In this document: positions 12,161 through 22,868 of the stretch, piece after piece
Numbering within the stretch: position 1 is the stretch's first letter
How the letters are laid out: every line of letters begins with the position of its first letter
Assembly (NCBI GenBank): GCA_039707465.1
Contig: CM077645.1
Coordinates: 61,909,850-61,973,849 of the forward strand
Direction: 5' to 3'
Origin: Rhabdophis nuchalis
Taxonomy: Eukaryota > Chordata > Lepidosauria > Squamata > Natricidae
Length of the DNA stretch: 64,000 nucleotides
Notes under the pieces: generated by a model
Database searches by the model: none
What the model saw: only the letters and a program-made list of their open reading frames with translations
Told to the model about the DNA's origin: nothing
Program-made: the position numbers and the translations under genes

Positions 12161-13817
12161 AACTACAGCTTGTCTATCTATACCTCAGTATTTGATAATA
12201 TCCAATTTGGAAACTACTTTTAGAATGGTCTTATGTAGTCATGACCCTGTAAATGTGTCCCATTTGCAGTTACCCAAATTCCAAGTCAGCATGGTTCACA
12301 TGAATCAACTTGAAAACATCACGTTGGGATAGGATGCTCTAAACAGTTTGATTTATTCATCTATTACCAAGATTTCAACGTTTGCATAACCAGAACCAGA
12401 AATAAATACTTTCAGAAGATTCCACAGAAATATTTCCCTATGGCTTATACTGGTCTCCTTTACATAATGTAAAATATAACTTTTTAAAATAAAATAGCAA
12501 TTAGAAACATTAACACTGTGCTATGAAATAATAACAGGAAGGCAAGGCATGCTATATTTGAGCTCCTTCTAAGCTTTTATTCCCATTTCTGCTCTCCTCA
12601 CCTTTTTTTATTTTTGTACAAGGGTGTGTGTGAGAGAGTGAGCAGAGGAATAACCTCTACACAGTTGGCAAGAAAAGAAAAGAGAATGGAACAGAAATCC
12701 TGGGTGTGTCATGTAACTGACAAAAGTAAAGTAGTAAAACCTGCAGATGTGCAATCACTTGCCAGAAATGATGTTAGTAGATGCAATCTTTTCAAAACAA
12801 ACATATTAATGGACTGTTTTTGAAGAGCACTACCAAGAAATCTGAAACTTGAAGAAAATGAATATACACCTATATGCTGTAATAAAACCACCCGTATTGC
12901 CTAATTCTGGGTGTTGGCTGTACCCCATCTGCTTTATGGACATTTTATGACATAATCAGATCCTAGTGTTAAAAGTAAACTGCACAGGAAGTTAATGGCA
13001 TAGCCTTCCAAATTTCATGGGATAAAACAACTGATTTATGTCAGAAGCCGGAATCTTTAGGCCCAAATTCAGGAACCATCTGCAAATGAAAAGCGGACCT
13101 GATCTCCACTAGGAATATAACATCATATTTGCTTCCAACAACTGTTATGCCCTTTAATTATGGAAAACAGCAGTTAGTGAAGAATAACGTAAGTTTCTGA
13201 TAGGGATGCCCTAAGTTACAGGTTTGCATCTTCCAACGAGTAACAGGACAGCAAAGTAAATAATAATATGATAAATTTTCCCCCTGCATTTCAGGCCACA
13301 AGGAAACCAAGACTAATAAAAATTGTTGCCAGGTATTGTTTTGGACTTAATTCTTGAGACAGAGACGGGTTTGTGTGCCTGTGTACGCCTGTGCCTTTGT
13401 TAAAAGCCTTTCGATTTTCAATCAGTGAGCAAACTGGATAGTTTCCAAGTTGATCCAAGCTTTGAATTACGACAATGACTCAGTGTTCTTTCTAAAAGGA
13501 CGAGGGAAAGAAAACCCCTGAATTTTCAGGCTAACGGACAGAAACAATACGAAATTTCCAAGGTTCTTTCACACTTGAGAGAAAAAAGAACAAATTGACA
13601 AAAGCCATGTCATTTGCCCAGAAGCATATACACGTCATAGCAGTTTCCAGGAGAGTCAAAACAACTTTTAGACATGTAATATATTGCAAGACTATGGGAA
13701 GGTGGTATTTAAAAGGCAACCTGATTTAATTCATTTATGCTGAACTTGAAATGATGTGCCATTCTCTAGGCTGCTTGTTGGTTGGGAAGGAAATACTGAG
13801 ATTTGCTGACTCCGTAT

Positions 13818-13864
13818 TTATTCGAGACACAGGAAATTGAACCAGTTTCCTGTGTCTCGAGTAA
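13818..13864. repeat. Short-loop inverted repeat, 19-bp arms
   Basis: Arms 13818-13836 and 13846-13864 are complementary with one mismatch and a 9-nt loop. No transposon termini are visible. Confidence 0.9.
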
Positions 13865-14035
13865 AAATGGCATCAACATTTCCAGAATTTTATAACAAAA
13901 TGCACAATATTCAAGCACAGAACCAACTACACCAGTGAATCCCCTCCTTTTGGATGTACAGTATTTGTATGTCATTTTTGGCAAACTTTTAAGATTTCAT
14001 TCATTTAAGAAAAATGAAGATGGACCTCAGCCATA

Positions 14036-14375
14036 CAGGTAATCCTCAACTTACGATCACAAGTAATTTTCATTGCAAGGTAGGCCTGTTAAGTGAATTG
14101 TGCATAATTATACAACCTTTTTTGTAATGGTTGTTAAGCAAATCACTGTGGTTATTAAATGAAACATGTGGTTGTTAAACGAATCCAGCTGCCCCACCAC
14201 ATTGACTTTGCTTGTCAGAAGGGAGCTGAAAAGTTCACAAATGGTCATCACATGACCCCAGGACATGGCAAGTGTTGTCAATACATGCTGATTGTCTGGA
14301 TTTTGATCATGTAACATGTTACGTGATCAAAATCATAATTGCATTTCTTGCAACTGTCCTAAGTGCAAGAATTAT
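14036..14375 (+). mobile_element. Degraded squamate non-autonomous DNA transposon
   Basis: The run from CAGGTAATCCTCAACTTACG through GGTTGTTAAGCAAATCACTG, TTGACTTTGCTTGTCAGAAG and ATCACATGACCCCAGGACAT follows a widespread squamate repeat. That repeat is built on degenerate TTAAGTGAATC units. The right terminus is eroded. It has no coding capacity. A quasi-palindrome lies at 14299-14334. Confidence 0.6.
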
Positions 14376-15264
14376 GCCCATTCTCCAATCCATCTTTAAT
14401 GAAATACAACATGTTTGCCTTTTTCTCTTTAAGCTATCCCTTTTTTAAACTAAAAAGACATATTGATATTATAGCAATAACATCACAACAACTGTCCCCA
14501 AAATTGAATTAAGATTTCAATCTTACAAGCCTTTAGGGAATCCTACCCCATCAAAACATGAAAAAAAGTTAACATTAATTCTACTTGACCCTTCTATAAC
14601 ACAATGCTATATCTAAAGTTTCAGATGCTCTTTCAGTGATATTCTCCCCCAAATGAGGCTTTAGGCTCAAGACAGCTATCTAATATTTGACCATTTAAAG
14701 CCAAAATGGACAAGAGGACTCCATTAAAATAATTTCATAACAAAATCTGTTTATATTGATAACAGATATAATACATATAGCAAACCTGTCCTCATTCTGT
14801 CAAAACTGTTCTATCTAAAGTTATAACATTCTAATTTTTTTGTTTGGACACTATTAGAAGATGCTTTTTTGCCAGTACTGTGTTTTCTTAGGATTTCTGT
14901 ACTGTTTTGTTAAAAGGAACTCTATGTATAATACAAACTACTGCAGACAGATTTAATAAGAATGTAATGTAATGTGAGTTATTTAATGAAAAGTTATGTA
15001 AGAACCCCAAACGTTTGGAGTTTTTAATTTTTGTTTTTTAAATTGAATGAAAGACAAAACAAACAGAATTCCATTTATTCTACTTTAGGTAATTTAATGG
15101 AGAAATATATCTGCTTGAATGTTTTCTTATAAGACATTTGATATTACATAACATTAATAACTGCAATATTAAGTTTCCCATTACCCATACCTTTGTGACA
15201 CTTCTATAATACATATTTACAGTAAGTTCACCTTGTAATTTGGAATGACATACAATTATAGATA

Positions 15265-15620
15265 AGATAAAGGTAAAGATTCCTCTCGCATATATGTGCT
15301 AGTCATTCCCGACTCTAGGGGACGGTGTTCATATCCGTTTCAAAGTCAAAGAGCCAGCGCTGTCCGAAAACATCTCCGTGGTCATGTGGCCAGCATGACT
15401 AAACACTGAAGGTATACAGAATACTGTTACCTTCCCACCAAAGTGATTCTTATTTTTCTACTTGAATTTTTTTTACGTGCTTTCGAACTGCTAGGTTGGC
15501 TGAAGCTGGGACAAGTAACGGGAGCTCATCCCATTAGGTGGTGCTAGGTATTCGAATCTCTGAACTGCCGAACTTTCTGATTGACAAGCTCAGCATTTTA
15601 GCCACTGAGCCACCGTCCCT
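15265..15620 (-). repeat. Sauria-type tRNA-derived SINE with 14-bp target duplication
   Basis: On the minus strand the element begins AGGGACGGTGGCTCAGTGGC (A-box region) with AGATTCGAATACC (B-box) about 50 nt later. It ends with CTTTACCTTTATC. It is flanked by the exact repeat TACAATTATAGATA at 15251-15264 and 15621-15634, the signature of LINE-mediated insertion. The family name is from memory of squamate SINEs. The SINE class itself is certain. Confidence 0.88.
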
Positions 15621-15644
15621 TACAATTATAGATAGGAAGAATTA

Positions 15645-16752
15645 CCATATTTTTCGGAGTATAAGATGCACATAAGACACACCCAAGTTTTGAAGAGGCA
15701 ATTTTTTTTAAAAAGTAGGTAGGTAGATACCTACTAGAGGGATAGAGGGAGAGTAGGTAGGTAAGTAGGTAGAGGGAGGGAGGGAGGGAGGGAGGGAGAG
15801 AGAGTGTGTAGATAGGTAGGTAGGTAGAGGGATAGAGAGAAATAGAGAGAGAAAGAAGTACAGTAGATAGATAGGGGGAGAGAGAGAGTTGGTAGATAGG
15901 TAGATAGGTAGATAGAGGGAGGAGATAGAGAAGTACAGTAGGTAGGTAGGGAAAGAAAGAGTGTAGATAGGTAGGTAGAGGGATAGAGAGATAGAAATAG
16001 AAATAGAGAAATACAATAGATATGTAGGAAGAAAGAGAGTGTAGATAGGTAGGTAGAGGGATAGAGAGAGAAAGAGAGAGAGAGAGAAATACAGTAGATA
16101 GGTAAGTAGAGAGAGAGAGAACAGATAGGTAGGTAGATAGATGTTTACAGGTGTATTTACCCATGTGCTGGAGAAGGAAATCACTGACCACCTTTGGAAC
16201 AAATCTTTGTTTCTGCAGGCACAGTACTTGACCAACGTAATTCTCATCAACCACTCTAACTAAGCAGCTTTCCAAAAGAGGGAGGGGGAACCCCTTTTTG
16301 CACTTTGCAAATCTTCCCCAAACAGCCCGTTTTTCGTGAAAATGGGCCCAGTTTTTTTTTTCAAATAAAAGGCATGAATAGCCTTGGAAGGGCTTGCAGA
16401 GTGCTCCTGATGGGGTGGGGTGGGGGATCAAAAATGAGCAAAAAAACGGCACATTTATTGCGAAAACGGGCCGTTTTTTGGTCAAAAAAATTGCATGCAT
16501 AGCCTTATGGAGGCTTATAGAGTGCTGCTGGGGACTGGGTGAGCAAAAACACCCTGTTTTTTGCTCATTTCTGCCTTCCCCAGCTCCCAGGAGCTCTCTG
16601 GAAGCCTCCATAAGCGTATGCACATGGCCCTTTTGGTGAAGGGGTGGGGTTTCAGGAGGCAAAAAAATGCTGTATTTGATGTATAAGACGCACCCACATT
16701 TTCAGCTTCTTTTTAGAGGAAAAAAGGTGCGTCTTATTCTCCAAAAATACGG
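15645..16752. mobile_element. TA-flanked DNA transposon (Tc1/mariner-like), non-autonomous, with minisatellite
   Basis: Termini CCATATTTTTCGGAGTATAA and the inverted TTATTCTCCAAAAATACGG are flanked by TA at 15643-15644 and 16753-16754. The left 0.5 kb is a GGTAGGTAGATA/GAGAGA minisatellite. The right part contains repeated arms with CCGTTTTT...GAAAA motifs and GC-rich spacers. The 354-codon open frame over it (minus strand) is Ser/Tyr/Leu low-complexity read-through of the minisatellite and is not a gene. Confidence 0.85.
15716..16142. repeat. Minisatellite, GGTAGGTAG...GGGATAGAGAGA...GAAATACAGTA units
   Basis: About 60-bp higher-order units combine GGTAGGTAG, AGGGATAGAGAGA and AAATACAGTAG in recurring order. 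The reverse complement of the same unit fills 41680-42270. Confidence 0.9.
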
Positions 16753-17716
16753 TAGTATAGAAAACGATGAGTGCTTCTTTAGGGGGTTTCTATGTGTGCA
16801 TGTGTGTATGTTCAGTATAGACACTATTTAAGGGAATAAAACACAACTAAAACAAAACACTAGTAAAAGCAGCTCCATTTTTCAGAGTACAGCTGTAAAA
16901 TATGGATAGAAAATCTATTTGTTGCATCTACTGAACATGTTTAAGTCTGTGGAATGTGTATGACAAAGAATGATGTTAACTGCACACATATAGTCAAGGG
17001 ATCATTAACGTTTATCAATGGAATGCTTTATTTTACAGACACTTTACATTTTAATCAGTTGCTGTTAATTTATATGTGTATGTATGTTCTGACTTTATAC
17101 CTATGTATATATATAATACTTTAATGGAAAGAAAAAAATTCAGCTGCAGTTGAGTCAACTAGATTAAGAAGGTAGAGAAGTCAGTCTTTGAATGTGTCTA
17201 GAATTATTTTTGGGTGTATTCTGCCTTTATGTTGGAGACTGACTTAATTGAGTCACACCTAATATAATCCTAATCTTTTTTACTTCTCTTAAATAACCCT
17301 TATAAAAGGGTTTTACTTACTTTTACTAATGAATAGATAGGATTTTAAAGCAAGTACTTAAAACTTTGAAAATGTCGTAAATGCTATTTTAATATAAGCC
17401 TTAATGTCTCCAAACAATGTCTCCAAACATCAAAATTAAAACAATGTAATCTTTGAATATTTGTATAGAAGATAATTTGACCTCTTTTGAATAAAAATAA
17501 CTACGCTGGATCTACTTAATTTTTCCAGATGCGGTTAAATTAAACAATAAATTAATAAAAAACCAGCAGGATGCAGGAATAGGTTGTCTCTAATTTCTAG
17601 AATGCAAACCCAATTCATAACCAAAGTCATCACTGCACATTAGAATAAAGCCGCTGCAGAAAATAGAAATATAGCCATCCAGACTATGGAGTATTTAGAA
17701 AAGATGCAATACTTAC

Positions 17717-17826
17717 TACTGGAAGTGGCAAGTTCTTTTGGACTGGATGCCATTGGTTGCGCACACATTTGACAGAGACAGTCTCTTCCATTAAACGTAA
17801 CCCGGTCTCCTGGTGGAAAAGGACGT
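17717..17826 (-). CDS. ABLIM1: ABLIM1 internal exon: second finger of LIM2 and LIM2-LIM3 linker
   Basis: This 110-bp minus-strand exon follows the acceptor TTTTCCAG and ends at the donor GTAAGT starting at 17716. It reads as 1 nt, 36 codons and 1 nt. The first A completes a Lys codon with the two A residues of the previous exon. The peptide is RPFPPGDRVTFNGRDCLCQM followed by CAQPMASSPKELATSS. It completes LIM2 (CLCQMC carries zinc ligands) and runs into the linker before LIM3. The PFPPGDRVTFNG stretch is shared with ABLIM2, but the CAQPM-SSPKE linker is ABLIM1-like. Conceptual reading through the donor gives a longer open frame that is intron sequence, not protein. Confidence 0.95.
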
Positions 17827-19070
17827 CTGGAAAACAAAAGAAGCATTTTAATGCAACACCATCTCTGGGGTTACATTATCTTGCTCAGCTCCTTCCCATT
17901 GTTGCCACTGCTGTAAAAGAAGTGTCTTGAAGGAAAAAGGGCCGAAGCATGTTTAAAATGCAGTATTGGCAAAGATAGACATCTGGACAAAATCCAAACA
18001 CTAAATGTATCTCAATAAGGAAAAATAATAATGATAGAAAAAACCCTGACCAATACATTTTTATTTCAAAGGTTCGTTTGTTTTAAAAAGCACAGGCCTA
18101 TATTAGTGTTTTTATTAGGAAATGAAGCCTGTTCATTGATAGTTTGAATGCTGAAACGAAAATCTTTAGAAATTTCTATTATTCTTTCACTGAAAGTATA
18201 TGAGATTTGATAGTTCATTTTTTTTGGCAATCAATGGAAGCAACAACTCCCAGAATTTAAGCAGTTCTTGGTGTTTTAAACAAGCAGAAAGCTCAGCTAC
18301 ATTTCTTTAGGAAAAGAAAGGTGAGTTGATTAAAAGTAGATACCATAGGAATGAACAAATCCTAAAACTACTATAAAAAAATTAAATCAGACATGAAGGA
18401 GTTTCAGTCTTCAACAATAGCAACAAGATACAGTTCTTCAGAAAGTAAACAACAGATAGGAATAATAATATCTGCCTTATAACACGTCAGTTCAATAGTC
18501 CATCTAGCTGTCCATTAAACAGTCTATGGACAGTCTGCTGAGGCTCTGCAGAGTTTCAAAGACTTTTTTTTCCTACAGTGCTATCCAGACTTTGTGAAAG
18601 GGTAAGGAGCATAATTGTCCTGTATACCCGATCATTCAAATAAATATAAATATATGAAAGTATCACATAAATAAAAATACATTTTCCAAGGCACTGTTTC
18701 AGAGTCAAAACATAGCACCCAAAGATACTTCAGTAATTTTTGTTATTATTTGTTTTACTGAAATTACAGATAGAGAATGTAGTGAGAAAAAAGGGGACAT
18801 TTTGCCTCTACAATTCCTGATCTTAAAAGGCCTGATATCACCTGCACACTTACGGTAGATGTATTTCCTGTAAAAGACTAATGGGAATCTCATAGATCTC
18901 CATAACCTTATGAAAATTTAGAGAAAATTATATCAATTGTTTACCATGTAGGGATATCCAAATCCAATAGTCTATTTCCTGATCCTGAGCAAAGGAGAAA
19001 CAGTCTCCAGAATCCAGTATTTCCAAGATGTCTTTTATTAAATACTAGCTAAAGCAAGAATTATATCACT

Positions 19071-22018
19071 TATAATAATAATAATAAATAATAAATTGAG
19101 ATTTATTAACCGCACCCTCTCCCCACAGGGACCCGGGGCGGTGCACAGGCATAGTTAAAAACAGTATACAATAATACAAACATACTTAAAATAGAATTAA
19201 ATAAAATTACCCGTGCTAAAAATATAAATTAAAAACCCATTAAAATATTTGTAGTTAAAAGACAGAGAGAACTATTCAAGGCCGGCCAGTCGAAAGAGAT
19301 AGGTCTTCAATTTTACACGGAAGGAGCGGAGGTCGGTGGTCGTTCTAATATCAGGGGGAAGGTCGTTCCAGAGGGCCGGGCCCGCCACAGAGAGCGCCCT
19401 TCCCCTGGGCGTCGCCCGCTGACAAAGTCTAGTGGACGGCACCCGGAGAAGCCCCTCTCTGTGGGAGCGAATCGGTCGTGAGGATGTGTGGGGCAGGATC
19501 CGATCTCGCAGATAGCTAGGTCCCGAGCCATGGAGCGCTTTGAAGATGATAACTAACACCTTGAAGCGCACCCGGAAGACGACAGGTAGCCAGTGCAGCT
19601 CGCGCAAGAGCGGTGTTACGTGGGCAAACCTAGAGGTGCCCATAATTACTCGCGCGGCTGCATTCTGAACTAACTGAAGCCTCCGGGTGCACCTCAAGGG
19701 GAGCCCCATGTAGAGAGAGTTACAATAGTCCAGTCGGGATGTCACGAGGGCATGAGTGACTGTGCGAAGGGCGTCCCGATCCAATAGGGGGCGCAATTGG
19801 CGAACCAGGCGAACCTGGTAAAACGCCCTCCTGGCCACGGCTGTCACTTGCTCTTCCATAGACAGCCGGGTATCCAGGAGGACACCCAAATTGCGCGCCC
19901 CATCCACAGGGGCAAGATGTTCGCCCCCTATGGCCAGCGTTGGAGAAAGCTGGTTGAATCGGGCAGCCGAAAACCACAGCCACTCGGTCTTGGTCGGGTT
20001 GAGCCTAAGTCCGTTACTTCCCATCCAGATCCGCACGGCTTCCAGGCACTGGCACATCACCGCTACGGCATCGTTGGGGTGGTTTGGGGTAGATATGTAC
20101 AGCTGGGTGTCATCAGCGTACAGATGGTACTCTACCCCAAAACCACGAATGATCTCACCCAGCGGCTTCATATATGCATTAAACAGGAGAGGCGAGAGGA
20201 CCGACCCCTGAGGCACCCCGCATGTGAGGGGTCTCGGGGTCGACCTCTGCTCTCCTGCCCGCACAAATTGCGATCGGCCAGAGAGGTAGGAGGAGAACCA
20301 CCGTAAAACGGTGCCTCCCACCCCCAACCCCCCCAGCCGATGCAATAGGATACCATGGTCGATGGTATCGAAAGCCGCCAAGAGGTCTAATAGGACCAGG
20401 ATGGAGGAACATCCCCCATCTCTGGCCCTCCAGAGATCATCTACCAACGCGACCAATGCCGTCTCGGTGCTATGCCCGGGCCGAAAGCCGGACTGGCGCG
20501 GATCTAGATAGTCAACTTCCTCCAGGTGACGGGGAAACTGTTGTGCCACCACACTCTCAACAACCTTCGCCAAGAAGGGAAGGTTGGAGACTGGACGGTA
20601 GTTGTTCAAAAGAGCTGGGTCCAAAGAGGGCTTCTTGAGGAGGGGCCTCACCATAGCCTCTTTTAGGGAGGCAGGCAAGGAACCCTCACTCAAGGATGCG
20701 TTGATAACCTCTTGGAGCCAGCCTCGTGTCACCTCCCAGGATGCCAGTACAAGCCAGGAGGGGCACGGGTCCAATGAACATGTGGTGGCTCGCAGTCGCC
20801 CACGTAACCTGTCCATATCCTCGGAAGTAACGGGGTCAAACTCCTCCCAAACAAGATCTCTCTCGTGGCATCCCACTGGGCCATGAATGGGGGCTAGCTC
20901 ACTCTGTATCTGGGCGGTTTTCTCCTGCAGAAAAATCACAAATTCCTCTGCCCTACCCTGTAACGGGGCTTCCCGCTCCCTCTGTTGAAGGAGGGAACGG
21001 GTCACCCTAAACAGGGCGGCAGGGCGGTTTTCTGCGGATGCTATGAGGGTGGCACAATGATGACGTTTGGCCACCCTCAGCGCCACAATGTAAGTCCGTA
21101 AATGGGCTCTTACCTGTGTCCGGTCAGATTCAGAGCGGCTAGCCCTCCATCTTCTCTCTAGGCATCTCTTTCGGCGTTTCATCACCCGCAGCCCCTCAGT
21201 AAACCAAGGAGCCAGGGTGGTTCGCCGCCGCGAGAGAGGCCGCAAGGGCGTGACCCGATCCAAGGCTCCCACGGCCGCACTATTCCATGCGGCCGTGAGG
21301 TCCTCCATCGGGGCGCGGGTCAGGGATACAGGAAATGGCCCAAGCGCTGTCTGGAACCCATCCGGGTCCATCAAGCGCCTGGGGCGGTACCAGATTGATA
21401 ACTCTGGTTCCGCCTCCCCGCGGAGGGGAGCAGCGGTCGGAAAGTCGAGTCGGAGAAGTGAGTGGTCTGACCATGACAAGGGTATGATGTCTATGTCCCC
21501 TGTACCCAGATCACTCTTCCATTGGCCCGAGACGAAGATGAGGTCCGGCGAATGTCCACCCTCATGGGTGGGGCCTTGAATTACTTGGGTCAGGTCCATG
21601 GCCGTCATGGAAGCGATGAACTCCCGAGCTACCACGGATGATTCGCCCAACGATGGCAGGTTAAAGTCCCCCATAACTATAAGTCTGGGGGTCTCCACTG
21701 CCACCGTAGCGATCACCTCCAGGAGCTCGGGCAGGGCTGCTGCTACATAGCGGGGAGCCAGGTATACAACCAGCAAGCCCAACTGCCTCCCTAGGCCCCA
21801 CTTCATGCAGAGGGACTCACAGCCGGAGGTCTGCGGCACAATGGTCTCTCTCGGCTCCAGGCCTTCCTTAATAATGACCGCTACCCCACCACCCCTGCCT
21901 AGGGCCCGCGGCTGATGAAATGCGCGGTAGCCTGGTGGGCACATTTCAACGAGGGGATGACCTCCCTCGTGGCCCAACCAGGTCTCCGCAATTCCTACCA
22001 GGTCCGGCTCCCCCTCTT
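19071..22018 (-). mobile_element. CR1-group LINE (L2/CR1-L3-like), nearly complete, 5'-truncated
   Basis: On the minus strand the element opens inside the endonuclease domain at about 22018 and runs through the reverse transcriptase. It ends with a short 3' UTR, GGGGAGAGGGTGCGGTTAAT, and an (ATA/ATTATT)n tail at about 19071-19095. The absence of frameshifts or stops over 2.7 kb shows a recent insertion. It lies in ABLIM1 sense orientation. The copy at 52457-53450 is very close in sequence, and those at 46440 and 62590 are older relatives. No target duplication was identified with confidence. Confidence 0.92.
19272..21977 (-). CDS. LINE ORF2: endonuclease/reverse transcriptase, 5'-truncated, 901 codons
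   Basis: An uninterrupted LINE polyprotein that nicks target DNA and copies the LINE RNA. Residues 102-106 (MGDFN) and 170-172 (SDH) are the APE-type endonuclease motifs. Reverse transcriptase motifs are NNYRPVSNLPF (458-468), LLDLLAAFDTID (529-540), CGVPQGSVLSPL (586-597) and the catalytic YADD at 620-623. After these comes a conserved C-terminus ending in WNDLPPDIRTT and KLKTYLFRLAG. The frame stays open upstream of the first Met to about 22017, where DLVGIAETWLG preserves the catalytic Glu. Only the first few tens of endonuclease residues are lost. The thumb/C-terminal region looks intact. It is probably immobile in cis, because the 5' UTR and the start of the endonuclease are missing. Confidence 0.92.
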   Translation of the reverse strand: MGHEGGHPLVEMCPPGYRAFHQPRALGRGGGVAVIIKEGLEPRETIVPQTSGCESLCMKWGLGRQLGLLVVYLAPRYVAAALPELLEVIATVAVETPRLIVMGDFNLPSLGESSVVAREFIASMTAMDLTQVIQGPTHEGGHSPDLIFVSGQWKSDLGTGDIDIIPLSWSDHSLLRLDFPTAAPLRGEAEPELSIWYRPRRLMDPDGFQTALGPFPVSLTRAPMEDLTAAWNSAAVGALDRVTPLRPLSRRRTTLAPWFTEGLRVMKRRKRCLERRWRASRSESDRTQVRAHLRTYIVALRVAKRHHCATLIASAENRPAALFRVTRSLLQQREREAPLQGRAEEFVIFLQEKTAQIQSELAPIHGPVGCHERDLVWEEFDPVTSEDMDRLRGRLRATTCSLDPCPSWLVLASWEVTRGWLQEVINASLSEGSLPASLKEAMVRPLLKKPSLDPALLNNYRPVSNLPFLAKVVESVVAQQFPRHLEEVDYLDPRQSGFRPGHSTETALVALVDDLWRARDGGCSSILVLLDLLAAFDTIDHGILLHRLGGLGVGGTVLRWFSSYLSGRSQFVRAGEQRSTPRPLTCGVPQGSVLSPLLFNAYMKPLGEIIRGFGVEYHLYADDTQLYISTPNHPNDAVAVMCQCLEAVRIWMGSNGLRLNPTKTEWLWFSAARFNQLSPTLAIGGEHLAPVDGARNLGVLLDTRLSMEEQVTAVARRAFYQVRLVRQLRPLLDRDALRTVTHALVTSRLDYCNSLYMGLPLRCTRRLQLVQNAAARVIMGTSRFAHVTPLLRELHWLPVVFRVRFKVLVIIFKALHGSGPSYLRDRILPHTSSRPIRSHREGLLRVPSTRLCQRATPRGRALSVAGPALWNDLPPDIRTTTDLRSFRVKLKTYLFRLAGLE

Positions 22019-22261
22019 AACTTCTATGATCAGGTAAGTTTAGGAATATTCAAGAATATCCAATATTTAAGCCTTTGCAAATGAGCAGCTAAAAAAATGA
22101 AACCCACAGTGAATATACTTGAATTACATACACACACAGACACACATATACAAATTTATATAACTCAACATAACAGTAAAAACAATTTTTTTTTCATTTT
22201 TTGAATATTTCTTCTTTTTCTAGTATTTATGTTCTTTCAATCTTTATTCTCCCTTGACAAA

Positions 22262-22385
22262 ATGATAAAGGAAGAGAAAAAGGAGGGGGAAGTGGAAGGA
22301 GGAAGAGGAGGACAAGAAGGAGGAGGAAGAGGAAGAGGAGGACAAGAAGGAGAAAGAGAAGGAAAAGGAGAAGAAGAAGATGATG
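22262..22385. repeat. Purine-rich (GGA/GAA) tract next to an ABLIM1 donor site
   Basis: About 120 nt of almost pure A/G on the plus strand, which is C/U-rich in the ABLIM1 transcript. It starts about 25 nt past the donor at 22411. Confidence 0.95.
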
Positions 22386-22411
22386 ATCTTGTTCAGCATC
22401 AGTTGACTTAC

Positions 22412-22595
22412 TTGCACATAGTGCACGCAAAGCAGTTGGGATGATAGGTTTTCCCCAGAGCTGTTACAACTTCTCCTTCCACAAACTCTCCACAGCCATT
22501 GCATCGGGTCCCATACATCCGCTGGTAATCCACAGTGCAAAGATAATCGCCATTCTTAATGAAAAAGCCTCCTTGAGCCAAATCACACCCGCACA
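22412..22595 (-). CDS. ABLIM1: ABLIM1 internal exon: end of LIM1 and start of LIM2
   Basis: This 184-bp minus-strand exon follows an acceptor AG at 22597-22596 and ends at a consensus donor GTAAGT beginning at 22411. It reads as 2 nt, 60 codons and 2 nt. The peptide begins CGCDLAQGGFFIKNGDYLCT, continues through VDYQRMYGTRC, and then gives CNGCGEFVEGEVV...YHPNCFACTMC. The first part supplies the second zinc finger of LIM1. The second part is the first finger of LIM2 with its C-x2-C and H-x2-C ligands. Compared with the well-known ABLIM1 sequence, the changes are conservative (for example CTVDY where mammals have CTLDY). The exon lies about 24.8 kb downstream of the previous one. A long pyrimidine-rich tract (in the transcript sense) follows its donor by about 25 nt. 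Confidence 0.95.
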
Positions 22596-22797
22596 CTGTG
22601 AAAATATATTTTAAAAGAAACCAAGAACTAATCAGTTTGAACATAGAAAAACACAGTCATTTGTAACTGATAATGGAAAACAGGTTGTTATCTGTGTTAA
22701 TTTTTGGAAGCGTTTGTAGTGGAAGAGGAAAAGAAGAAAGTTAGAAGATGGCAAAGAGGTCAAAGAAGGAATATTAATAAAAATAAATAAAAATAAA

Positions 22798-22868
22798 CAG
22801 AGAATTTTGATAATAATAATAATAATAATTTTAATTTATAACCCGCTCTCTCTCCCCGAAGGGACTCG
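22798..22868 (-). repeat. LINE 3'-end fragment with (ATA)n tail
   Basis: (ATA)n is followed by TTTATAACCCGCTCTCTCTC, the antisense 3' end of the same LINE group as at 19071. Confidence 0.65.

Larger units (their letters stand above)
5646..17716 (-). other. ABLIM1 intron (about 12 kb) between LIM2 and LIM3 exons
   Basis: Intron between two confidently placed exons. About 5646-6800, 7140-9060 and 12170-15250 are mostly unique AT-rich sequence. The rest is occupied by SINEs, hAT elements and a TA-flanked DNA transposon listed separately. Confidence 0.9.
17827..22411 (-). other. ABLIM1 intron (about 4.6 kb) containing a sense-oriented LINE
   Basis: Intron between the LIM2 exons. Nearly 3 kb of it (about 19071-22018) is one LINE in the same orientation as the gene. 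The purine-rich tract at 22262-22385 adjoins the upstream exon's donor. 17870-19020 shows no recognised feature. Confidence 0.9.

Noticed and set aside
15598..16662. 354-codon open frame, minus strand
   Set aside because: It is Ser/Tyr/Leu-rich read-through of a GGTAGGTA minisatellite within a DNA transposon and has no domain.
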